Assembly: GCA_937923365.1 (NCBI GenBank)
Contig: CALAIJ010000171.1
Location: 1 to 5,106 of the forward strand
Length of the DNA stretch: 5,106 nt
Source: an uncultured Sulfitobacter sp.
Lineage (GTDB): Bacteria > Pseudomonadota > Alphaproteobacteria > Rhodobacterales > Rhodobacteraceae
Direction: 5' to 3'
The notes under the pieces are model-generated. The model saw only the letters and a program-made list of their open reading frames with translations, had not been told where the DNA came from and searched no databases. Below are positions 1 to 5,106 of the stretch, piece after piece. The position numbers were made by a program, and so were the translations under genes. Each line of letters opens with the position of its first letter. Positions within the stretch are counted from its first letter, which is position 1.

Positions 1-1
1 G

Positions 2-649
2 CTGGCGCTTGAGCCTCCGGGCGAAGAATACGGCCTTGGCTTTGCACCGCTGAACGAAGGCGGTTGGTGGATCATCGCCAGCTTCTTCTTATTGGTGTCC
101 GTCATCAGCTGGTGGATACGCACCTACCTGCGCGCCGAAGAACTGGGCATGGGCAAACACGTTGCATGGGCTTTTGCCTCAGCGATCTGGCTGTTCCTTG
201 TGCTGGGCCTCTTCCGTCCTGTCCTCATGGGCTCGTGGAGCGAGGCTGTGCCCTACGGCATCTTCCCGCACCTTGACTGGACCAACCTGTTTTCGCTGAC
301 CTACGGCAACCTGTTCTACAACCCGTTCCATGCCCTTAGCATTGCGTTCCTCTATGGATCCGCCCTGCTGTTCGCGATGCACGGTGCTACAATTTTGGCC
401 GTCAGCCGCTATGGTGGCGAGCGCGAGATCGAGCAGATCGTGGACCGCGGTACGGCCTCTGAACGTGCGGCATTGTTCTGGCGCTGGACCATGGGTTTCA
501 ACGCCACGATGGAAGGCATTCACCGCTGGGCGTGGTGGTTTGCGGTACTGACTACGCTTACGGGCGGTATCGGTATCCTGCTGACGGGTACGGTCGTGGA
601 CAACTGGTTTGTCTGGGCACAGGAACACGGCTACGCGCCGCTTGATTGA
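2..649 (+). CDS. pufM: Photosynthetic reaction centre M subunit, C-terminal part (5' truncated by window)
   Basis: This is an integral membrane subunit of the type II reaction centre; with the L subunit it holds the bacteriochlorophyll special pair, accessory pigments, quinone and non-haem iron. The open frame enters at base 2 and gives 215 residues, against about 307 in Rhodobacter sphaeroides. It aligns from around residue 93 of that protein with one residue missing near the start, so fragment position n equals R. sphaeroides M position n+92. All key residues I can place are present: H90 (M182) and H110 (M202, special-pair ligand), Y118 (M210), H127 (M219), E142 (M234) and H174 (M266) as iron ligands, and W160 (M252) at the quinone site. 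The chain ends in HGYAPLD, with no C-terminal extension of the kind seen where a PufC cytochrome subunit is bound; this fits the pufX gene that follows. Identification is essentially certain; the N-terminal third lies upstream of the window. Confidence 0.98.
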   Translation: MALEPPGEEYGLGFAPLNEGGWWIIASFFLLVSVISWWIRTYLRAEELGMGKHVAWAFASAIWLFLVLGLFRPVLMGSWSEAVPYGIFPHLDWTNLFSLTYGNLFYNPFHALSIAFLYGSALLFAMHGATILAVSRYGGEREIEQIVDRGTASERAALFWRWTMGFNATMEGIHRWAWWFAVLTTLTGGIGILLTGTVVDNWFVWAQEHGYAPLD

Positions 650-650
650 T

Positions 651-655
651 AGGAG
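651..655 (+). promoter_or_regulatory. Ribosome binding site of pufX
   Basis: AGGAG lies 8 bases before the ATG at 664 and one base after the pufM stop. It decides the start at 664 over the in-frame TTG at 646, which overlaps the pufM stop and has no such site at a proper distance. Confidence 0.85.
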
Positions 656-663
656 AACTCACC

Positions 664-903
664 ATGAGTGATAACCACGACTACCTCCGCACAGGTGAAG
701 CCAGCAGTTTCCGTCTGAGCGCTGATGTGCTGATGCTGATGCTGCGCGGGGCGGGATATGCTGCCGTTGCCTGTCTGGCCCTGCTGTTTGGCATGCTCGC
801 GCTGTACTGGATCGGCACTATGCTGCCTGAGGAATCGCGCGACACCGAAGACCCCACGCCGTTTTCATATGAGCTGCGTCTAGAGGCGGACCAGATCGCC
901 TAA
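664..903 (+). CDS. pufX: PufX-like protein of the reaction centre-LH1 core complex
   Basis: A 79-residue single-span membrane protein encoded 14 bases after pufM. In Rhodobacter, PufX (about 80 residues) sits beside the reaction centre, interrupts the LH1 ring and allows quinone/quinol exchange. The sequence shows a polar N-terminus (residues 1-22), a hydrophobic segment at about 29-51 and a polar, mostly acidic tail. Compared from memory with R. sphaeroides PufX, two anchors match: RGAGYA at 28-33 against KGAGWA at the start of the helix, and GTMLP at 51-55 against GRMLP at its end, with about the same spacing. Elsewhere similarity is low, as is usual for PufX. The glycine-rich face is reduced: positions equivalent to some helix glycines are alanine or valine. 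The gene position is where pufX or pufC is expected. It is probably co-transcribed with pufBALM from a promoter outside the window. A different small membrane protein is possible but unlikely. Confidence 0.88.
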   Translation: MSDNHDYLRTGEASSFRLSADVLMLMLRGAGYAAVACLALLFGMLALYWIGTMLPEESRDTEDPTPFSYELRLEADQIA

Positions 904-911
904 CCGAATTG

Positions 912-951
912 GTCCGGGCGCGCATGCCAGTTGCGTCCGGGCCTGCCAGTT
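912..951 (+). repeat. Imperfect tandem direct repeat downstream of pufX
   Basis: GTCCGGGC followed by TGCCAGTT occurs twice: at 912-919 with 925-932, and at 935-942 with 944-951. The inner spacer is 5 bases in the first copy and 1 base in the second. It begins 8 bases after the pufX stop. No protein site that it would match is known to me; it may be a local duplication in the 3' untranslated region. Confidence 0.6.
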
Positions 952-985
952 CCACAAGCCCCTGTCCCTGGGTGCGCGTGGAAAT

Positions 986-1009
986 GTCAGAGCGACTGGC
1001 CGCTCTGAC
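986..1009 (+). terminator. Perfect 9-bp hairpin after pufX, possible puf transcript 3' end or stabiliser
   Basis: GTCAGAGCG (986-994) pairs without mismatch with CGCTCTGAC (1001-1009) across a 6-base loop, ACTGGC. A U-G pair (985/1010) could extend it. No T run follows, so it is not a textbook rho-independent terminator. In Rhodobacter, hairpins downstream of pufX are known to mark the end of puf mRNA and protect it from 3' decay; that role is inferred here from position and structure. Confidence 0.55.
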
Positions 1010-1013
1010 GCGT

Positions 1014-1082
1014 CCTGTTGGCTACGGGAGGCAGGTAGCGTTTTCGGTTTTCCGCTAACGCTCCTGTTCCCGGGCCAACGGG
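1014..1082 (+). terminator. Long composite hairpin between pufX and dxs
   Basis: Nested inverted repeats fold into one interrupted stem: 1017-1022 with 1074-1079, 1025-1029 with 1068-1072, 1032-1035 with 1063-1066, 1037-1042 with 1057-1062, and 1045-1047 with 1052-1054 around a TTTT loop. That makes 24 Watson-Crick pairs with only small bulges or internal loops. CCT (1014-1016) can add two pairs and a wobble with GGG (1080-1082). There is no T run after it. It ends 12 bases before the dxs ribosome binding site, so it could end or stabilise the puf message, or shape the dxs leader. The structure is seen in the sequence; the role is inference. Confidence 0.6.
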
Positions 1083-1094
1083 CACCTTCTCGCC

Positions 1095-1101
1095 AAAGGA
1101 G
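1095..1101 (+). promoter_or_regulatory. Ribosome binding site of dxs
   Basis: AAAGGAG sits 8 bases before the ATG at 1110 and lies just outside the long hairpin, so it would stay accessible if that hairpin forms. It supports 1110 as the dxs start. Confidence 0.85.
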
Positions 1102-1109
1102 CCCTCGCC

Positions 1110-3017
1110 ATGACTGACACACCCCTACTGGACCGGATCACATCCCCCGCAGATTTGCGTAGCATGTCTGTCCCCGATTTGCGTCGCCTTGCCGATGAAT
1201 TGCGCAGCGAAGTCGTTGGCGCGGTTGCCCAGACAGGCGGGCACCTTGGATCATCGCTTGGCGTGGTTGAACTGACGGTTGCGCTGCACGCTGTGTTCGA
1301 CACGCCCCGCGATAAACTTGTCTGGGATGTCGGCCACCAGTGCTATCCGCACAAGGTTCTTACCGGTCGTCGTGACCGCATGAACACGCTCCGCCAAGAG
1401 GGCGGCCTGTCGGGTTTCACAAAACGCAGCGAATCCGAATACGATCCCTTTGGTGCAGCGCATAGTTCCACCTCCATTTCTGCCGCTCTGGGCTTTACCG
1501 TCGGGCGCGACATGGGTCAGCCCACAGGGGACGCGATTGCCGTGATCGGCGATGGCTCCATCAGTGCGGGCATGGCATATGAGGCGATGAACAACGCAGG
1601 TGCGATGGGCCGCCGCATGTTTGTCATCCTCAACGACAACGAGATGTCGATTGCGCCACCCGTGGGGGCAATGTCCAAGTATCTTTCCGGTCTCTACGGC
1701 TCTCCCGTGGGGCAGTTGCAGCAGGTCGCCGAAGGGTTCGAGGCGGCGTTGCCCGGCCCCTTGCGCGATCACGCCCGCCGCGCGCGGCAATTGGTGACGG
1801 GCGCAGTCGGGGCCCAAGGCACGCTGTTCGAAGAACTGGGTTTTCAGTATGTCGGCCCCATCAACGGCCACGATATGGAGCAATTAATGGCTGTCCTGAG
1901 TGCTGCGCGCACGCGCGCCACGGGTCCCGTTCTGATCCATTGCTGCACGGTCAAAGGCAAAGGCTATGCCCCCGCCGAGCAATCCGCAGACAAGTATCAC
2001 GGCGTCGGCACTTTTGACGTTGCCACCGGAACGCAGGCCAAGAAGAAGGCCAATGCGCCCAGCTACACCTCCGTCTTCGGGCAGGCCCTGACACAGGCGG
2101 CCAGTGCAGACCCCAAGATCGTCGCCATCACCGCCGCGATGCCGTCGGGGACGGGCCTTGATATCTTTGGCAAGACGCATCCCGAGCGGATGTTTGACGT
2201 CGGCATTGCCGAGCAGCACGGGGTCACTTTTGCCGCAGGTATGGCAGCCTCCGGATTGCGGCCCTTCTGCGCGATCTATTCCACATTCCTACAGCGTGGC
2301 TACGACCAGATCGTGCATGACGTCGCTTTGCAAAACCTGCCCGTGCGATTTGCTATCGACCGCGCCGGATTGGTTGGTGCGGACGGGGCGACCCACGCGG
2401 GATCGTTCGATGTGGGCTACCTGAGCGCGCTGCCAAACATGACCGTCATGGCCGCCGCTGATGAGGCGGAGCTGATGCACATGGTCGCCACCGCCGCCCA
2501 GCATGACAGCGGGCCTATCGCATTCCGCTTCCCGCGCGGTGCTGGCACCGGTGTGTCCTTGCCAGAACAGGGCGACGTGCTGGAGATCGGCAAGGGCCGT
2601 GTGCTGCGCGAAGGGTCCGATATCGCAATCCTGTCGTTCGGCGCGCATATGTCGGAAAGCCTCAAGGCCGCTGATCTGCTGGAAGCTCAGGGACTTGGCG
2701 TCACTGTGGCCGATGCACGTTTTGCCAAACCATTGGACCGCGACTTGCTGCACCGTCTGGCGCGTGGCCATCGGGCATTGATCACTGTCGAGCAAGGCGC
2801 GCGTGGCGGTTTTGGCGCGATGGTCCTGCACGATCTTGCGGGCGAAGGGTTGCTGGATGGCAATCTGGGCATTCGCACCATGACCCTGCCGGACCGGTTC
2901 ATCGATCAGGCCGCCCCCGATGCGATGTATGCCGACGCCGGGCTGACGGCCACGGATATCGCGGCCACCGCTTTGCAGGCAGCAGGGGTCGATGGGGTGC
3001 GGTCGCGCGTCACTTAA
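1110..3017 (+). CDS. dxs: 1-deoxy-D-xylulose-5-phosphate synthase
   Basis: This cytoplasmic thiamine-diphosphate enzyme condenses pyruvate with glyceraldehyde 3-phosphate into DXP, the first step of the MEP isoprenoid pathway, which supplies carotenoids, quinones and the bacteriochlorophyll tail. At 635 residues it has the family's usual full length (about 620-640). Visible landmarks are GGHLGSSLG at 43-51 (His45, like E. coli His49), the ThDP/Mg motif [18 protein letters not shown] beginning at 147 and ending in NDNEMS at 175-180, the [11 protein letters not shown] segment with catalytic Glu368 (E. coli Glu370), [15 protein letters not shown] at 398-412, and [10 protein letters not shown] at 425-434. 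The three transketolase-type domains are intact, with no frameshift. The start follows a strong AAAGGAG. A dxs copy next to puf is typical of Rhodobacter photosynthesis clusters and suggests co-expression with pigments; a second chromosomal dxs may exist but cannot be judged here. I see no clear promoter in the leader. Confidence 0.97.
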   Translation: MTDTPLLDRITSPADLRSMSVPDLRRLADELRSEVVGAVAQTGGHLGSSLGVVELTVALHAVFDTPRDKLVWDVGHQCYPHKVLTGRRDRMNTLRQEGGLSGFTKRSESEYDPFGAAHSSTSISAALGFTVGRDMGQPTGDAIAVIGDGSISAGMAYEAMNNAGAMGRRMFVILNDNEMSIAPPVGAMSKYLSGLYGSPVGQLQQVAEGFEAALPGPLRDHARRARQLVTGAVGAQGTLFEELGFQYVGPINGHDMEQLMAVLSAARTRATGPVLIHCCTVKGKGYAPAEQSADKYHGVGTFDVATGTQAKKKANAPSYTSVFGQALTQAASADPKIVAITAAMPSGTGLDIFGKTHPERMFDVGIAEQHGVTFAAGMAASGLRPFCAIYSTFLQRGYDQIVHDVALQNLPVRFAIDRAGLVGADGATHAGSFDVGYLSALPNMTVMAAADEAELMHMVATAAQHDSGPIAFRFPRGAGTGVSLPEQGDVLEIGKGRVLREGSDIAILSFGAHMSESLKAADLLEAQGLGVTVADARFAKPLDRDLLHRLARGHRALITVEQGARGGFGAMVLHDLAGEGLLDGNLGIRTMTLPDRFIDQAAPDAMYADAGLTATDIAATALQAAGVDGVRSRVT

Positions 3018-3054
3018 GGGCAGTCGCAGCCCGTGGGTGGCGCTGCCGCTGCCC
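3018..3054. terminator. Hairpin immediately after dxs, possible bidirectional terminator
   Basis: GGGCAG (3018-3023) pairs with CTGCCC (3049-3054), and GCAGC (3026-3030) with GCTGC (3042-3046). The two helices are joined by a T-G wobble and one C-C mismatch, around an 11-base loop. It starts at the first base after the dxs stop and lies between convergent genes. It has no T tract on either strand, so efficiency is uncertain. Confidence 0.5.
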
Positions 3055-3057
3055 GAT

Positions 3058-3071
3058 GGTCGCAAGCGACC
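3058..3071. terminator. Near-perfect palindrome in the dxs/idi convergent gap
   Basis: GGTCGC-AA-GCGACC can form a 5-bp stem with a CAAG tetraloop on the + strand and an equivalent stem on the other strand. With the preceding hairpin it fills most of the 74-base gap between convergent genes. That placement suggests transcription stop in both directions, although no proper T run follows (only TTGATT on the + strand). Confidence 0.45.
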
Positions 3072-3091
3072 TTGATTCCGGGCGGGAAAAC

Positions 3092-3625
3092 CTAGCCGAA
3101 AATCGTCTTCGCATGCTGCTCCAGATAAATCCGCAGCCATGGGGTGAAACGCGGGGGGTCTTTCGCAATCGCGGTGCGTAAGGCGTCCATGTCCATCCAT
3201 TCGGTGTCCATGACCTCGTCCGGATTGGGGGCCATTGGCATGTCGTCACCTGCTTCGGCAACGTAGACCTGCACCACTTCGTGTTCGATCAGACCGTTGC
3301 CGACATCAGCGCGGTATTCGACCTCTCCGCGATGCTCCAGCTGAAGGCCGGTGATGCCCAGCTCTTCGGCCACGCGACGGTGGGCACAAGCCATCGGATC
3401 TTCATCCCATTCGGGGTGCGTACAGCAGGTGTTCGCCCACAAGCCCGGCGTGTGGTATTTGCACAAGGCGCGCCGCTGGATCAGCACCGCACCGCGCCGC
3501 ATCACAAACACGGACACAGCCAGGTGGCGCAATCCGCGCTGATGCGCGGCCAGCTTTTCCACAGGCGTGAGGGTGCCATCGACCCAAGCGGGGATCATGA
3601 TCTGGGGCAGGGTGCTTCCGTCCAT
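3092..3625 (-). CDS. idi: Isopentenyl-diphosphate delta-isomerase, type I
   Basis: It interconverts IPP and DMAPP, a Nudix-fold, metal-dependent cytoplasmic reaction that supplies the allylic primer for geranylgeranyl diphosphate. The 177 residues match type I enzymes in length (E. coli has 182). Key residues align with E. coli Idi: His28 and His34 (E. coli His25, His32), catalytic Cys68 in ANTCCTHP with His70 (E. coli Cys67, His69), and Glu114/Glu116 in IEHEV (same numbering). RRALCK at 51-56, EVMD at 137-140 and FTPW at 160-163 are also family hallmarks. The ATG at 3625 lies 6 bases after the bchP stop with no good Shine-Dalgarno, pointing to translational coupling. An internal ATG at 3598 (MIPAWVDG) would remove nine residues and also lacks a clear site, so the start is the least certain point. 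It is the last gene of the pucC-bchP-idi run. Confidence 0.95.
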   Translation of the reverse strand: MDGSTLPQIMIPAWVDGTLTPVEKLAAHQRGLRHLAVSVFVMRRGAVLIQRRALCKYHTPGLWANTCCTHPEWDEDPMACAHRRVAEELGITGLQLEHRGEVEYRADVGNGLIEHEVVQVYVAEAGDDMPMAPNPDEVMDTEWMDMDALRTAIAKDPPRFTPWLRIYLEQHAKTIFG

Positions 3626-3631
3626 CTGAAA

Positions 3632-4810
3632 TTACGTCCGCGTCACTGCCACGATGCCACTGAGGTGTGCAAGGTTCTTGATGCCGATTTTGAGGTGGGC
3701 AAGGGGCCGCGCTTTGACCAGCTTCTTGTTCATGTAAGCCTCAAAGGTCAGGCGCTGCACGTCCACATCGTGGCACAATGATACAAACCGCTCGCGACGT
3801 TCGTCACTGCGGTAGTAGGCATTCTGCATCGCGCCCAATACGCGAAACACCTGCTTGTGCTCGCGCATGAACAGCTTGCGGGCCAGTTGCAGATCCTTGG
3901 CGCGTCCCGACGTCAGGCAGGCGCTGGCGGCTGTGGCCGCAACACGGCCGCCCACCATTGCGTAGTAGATCCCCTCACCAGAGGAGGGTGCGACGACGCC
4001 CGCCGCATCACCCGCCAGCACTACATCGCGGCCATTGTCCCACTTGTCCATGGGACGCAGAGGGATAGGTGCGCCTTCGCGGCGGATGGTTTTGCAATCG
4101 GCAAGCCCTGCGTTTGCGCGCAGCTTGGCGGTGGCTTCCTTGAGGTCGACACCGTCAATTTCAGTGCCCATTCCGACGCTTGCCGAATGGCCATGAGGAA
4201 AGACCCAACCGTAGAAATCGGGCGAGATGTCGCCATCATAGATCACATCACAGCGGGTGGGATCGTAATTGGCTGTGGCGGCTGGTGCCTCGATGATCTC
4301 GTGATACGCGATCACGTAGGGGATCTTCTCGCCGCCAGGCACTTCGGCACGGGCCACGTTTGAACGGGCACCATCCGCGCCGATGATCAGCTTGGTCTGC
4401 AATTCGCGCGTCTCGCCGCTGGCTTTGTCGCGGTAAGTGACAAAGGTCGCCTCACCGTCGCGGCGGATTTCCTTGAACGTGCCTGTCACACGTTCGGCCC
4501 CCGCCGAAGCTGCACGTTCGCGCAGGAATTCGTCAAAGTGTTCGCGGTCGACCATACCGACATAGCCGTTCTCGATCGGGATATCGACCTTGCGACCCGT
4601 CGGAGAGATCATCCGCGCTGTGTTGATCTTGGCCACCATCTGCGCGTCAGGCAGATCAAAGTCAGCCACCAGCCGAGGCGGGATCGCGCCACCACAGGGT
4701 TTGATGCGGCCTGCGCGGTCCAGCAAGGCAACCTTGAAGCCCGAGCGCGCGAGGTCTTCTGCTGCGGTGGCACCTGACGGGCCACCCCCGATTACGACGA
4801 CGTCAAACAT
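3632..4810 (-). CDS. bchP: Geranylgeranyl reductase for bacteriochlorophyll (geranylgeranyl-BChl reductase)
   Basis: It reduces three double bonds of the geranylgeranyl side chain to give phytyl-bacteriochlorophyll a, the last stage of pigment synthesis, at the membrane. The 392 residues are the usual length for BchP (about 390-395). The N-terminal Rossmann segment VVVIGGGPSG (4-13) binds FAD; KPCGGAIPPRL at 37-47, GADGARS at 144-150 and GDAAGVVAPSSGEGIYYAM at 267-285 are the other conserved blocks of this flavoprotein family. The C-terminus is long and basic. The ATG at 4810 is preceded at a good distance by GGGAGA. The frame stays open about 70 codons further up, but that stretch is arginine-rich, runs across the end of the neighbouring gene in another frame, and has none of the family's sequence. 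It sits 2 bases after a pucC-family gene and 6 bases before idi, as in a single operon. ChlP-type reductases are close relatives; the context settles it as BchP. Confidence 0.97.
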   Translation of the reverse strand: MFDVVVIGGGPSGATAAEDLARSGFKVALLDRAGRIKPCGGAIPPRLVADFDLPDAQMVAKINTARMISPTGRKVDIPIENGYVGMVDREHFDEFLRERAASAGAERVTGTFKEIRRDGEATFVTYRDKASGETRELQTKLIIGADGARSNVARAEVPGGEKIPYVIAYHEIIEAPAATANYDPTRCDVIYDGDISPDFYGWVFPHGHSASVGMGTEIDGVDLKEATAKLRANAGLADCKTIRREGAPIPLRPMDKWDNGRDVVLAGDAAGVVAPSSGEGIYYAMVGGRVAATAASACLTSGRAKDLQLARKLFMREHKQVFRVLGAMQNAYYRSDERRERFVSLCHDVDVQRLTFEAYMNKKLVKARPLAHLKIGIKNLAHLSGIVAVTRT

Positions 4811-4812
4811 AT

Positions 4813-5106
4813 CTATTCTCCCGGAACGACAGCGCCCAGCGACGCAGGCTTGTGTTGCATGATGCGCATGGCCATCACGGCGGCGGCCATGAAAAGAAGC
4901 GCTTCTATAATGAATACGGTGCCAAAGGCGGTCGCGTCCGATTGCAGCCCGCGCATGATGTCCACCAACGCCGCCCCTGTCAGACCGCCAAAGCCTGCGG
5001 CAATGGCTTGTGCTGCGCCCCAAAGCCCCATGCGGGTGCCTTCACGGCGGCCACGACCTTCGGCGGCCAGCGCCATCATCGATCCGATGGCTGCCACAGC
5101 AAACAT
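4813..5106 (-). CDS. PucC/Bch2-family membrane protein, C-terminal part (5' truncated by window)
   Basis: The last 97 residues of a protein of the PucC (BCD, MFS-like) family, which acts in the inner membrane in assembly or pigment supply of light-harvesting complexes; its exact activity is unresolved. The fragment shows the end of one hydrophobic helix (1-15), a basic loop with EGRGRREGTRMGLWGAAQAI (16-35) typical of the family, a small-residue-rich helix (about 27-50), a further helix (about 59-82) and a short polar tail. The first visible codon is ATG but is surely internal, since family members exceed 400 residues. It stops at TAG 2 bases before bchP. In Rhodobacter the gene just before bchP is bch2 (orf428), a PucC relative, so this is the likeliest identity, but lhaA and pucC cannot be ruled out from this part alone. 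Confidence 0.88.
   Translation of the reverse strand: MFAVAAIGSMMALAAEGRGRREGTRMGLWGAAQAIAAGFGGLTGAALVDIMRGLQSDATAFGTVFIIEALLFMAAAVMAMRIMQHKPASLGAVVPGE
4817..4822 (-). promoter_or_regulatory. Ribosome binding site of bchP
   Basis: GGGAGA on the minus strand lies 6 bases before the bchP ATG at 4810, inside the last codons of the upstream pucC-family gene. It fixes the bchP start and suggests coupled translation of the two genes. Confidence 0.75.

Noticed and set aside
904..1109. Possible PpsR/CrtJ operator (TGT-N12-ACA) or sigma-70 promoter for dxs
   Set aside because: I checked the TGT triplets of the gap and none has ACA at the right spacing; no convincing -35/-10 pair is visible.
880..1122. 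80-codon minus-strand open frame covering the pufX-dxs gap
   Set aside because: No ribosome binding site, arginine-rich product, and it spans the inverted repeats; more likely non-coding.
1251..1883. 210-codon minus-strand open frame within dxs
   Set aside because: Fully opposite dxs, with no ribosome binding site or recognisable domain; the open frame follows from the codon bias of dxs.
2289..3200. 303-codon open frame on the minus strand across the dxs 3' half
   Set aside because: It is antisense to well-conserved dxs codons, its product is rich in arginine, histidine and glutamine as GC-rich shadow frames are, and no family features are visible.
3281..3781. 166-codon plus-strand open frame spanning idi and the bchP end
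   Set aside because: It is antisense to two confidently identified genes and crosses their junction; the composition is of shadow type.
4811..5023. N-terminal extension of the bchP frame by 71 codons
   Set aside because: The extension overlaps the pucC-family gene in another frame, is arginine/histidine-rich, and BchP proteins begin at the FAD-binding MFDVVVIGGG segment, which has its own ribosome binding site.
1..5106. CRISPR array, tRNA/rRNA, insertion sequence or defence system
   Set aside because: No regularly spaced repeats, no RNA gene signatures and no transposase or integrase sequence; all long coding regions are accounted for by known photosynthesis-cluster genes.

Overview
The window is part of a photosynthesis gene cluster from a purple, bacteriochlorophyll-a-producing alphaproteobacterium, most likely of the family Rhodobacteraceae (Rhodobacter or a roseobacter-clade aerobic phototroph). 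This rests on three observations. The reaction-centre M subunit aligns almost without gaps to that of Rhodobacter sphaeroides. A small pufX-like gene follows pufM, in place of the pufC cytochrome gene. The dxs, idi, bchP and pucC-family genes are of the Rhodobacter type. Base composition is GC-rich throughout, and I see no sign of recent foreign DNA.

Layout. On the + strand, positions 2-649 hold the 3' two thirds of pufM and 664-903 hold a pufX-like gene; together they end the puf operon. A 206-base non-coding stretch (904-1109) carries a short imperfect direct repeat, a perfect 9-bp hairpin and a long composite hairpin. It is followed by dxs (1110-3017). On the - strand, transcribed toward dxs, are the 3' end of a pucC/bch2-type membrane protein gene (entering at 5106, ending at 4813), bchP (4810-3632) and idi (3625-3092). 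These three genes are separated by only 2 and 6 bases and look like one transcript. The two blocks meet tail to tail at 3018-3091, where two hairpins can end transcription from either side.

How the genes work together. Dxs makes 1-deoxy-D-xylulose 5-phosphate, the entry to the MEP isoprenoid pathway. Idi balances IPP and DMAPP. These feed geranylgeranyl diphosphate, whose geranylgeranyl group BchP reduces to phytyl on bacteriochlorophyll. The PucC-family protein is thought to help supply or assemble bacteriochlorophyll-containing antenna complexes. PufM is a pigment-binding core subunit of the reaction centre, and PufX lets quinone leave the closed LH1 ring. The window therefore runs from isoprenoid precursor to finished pigment-protein complex.

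I found no undescribed biological system. The points most worth a second look are the structured pufX-dxs leader, the divergent PufX, and the cluster arrangement that puts dxs tail to tail with idi.
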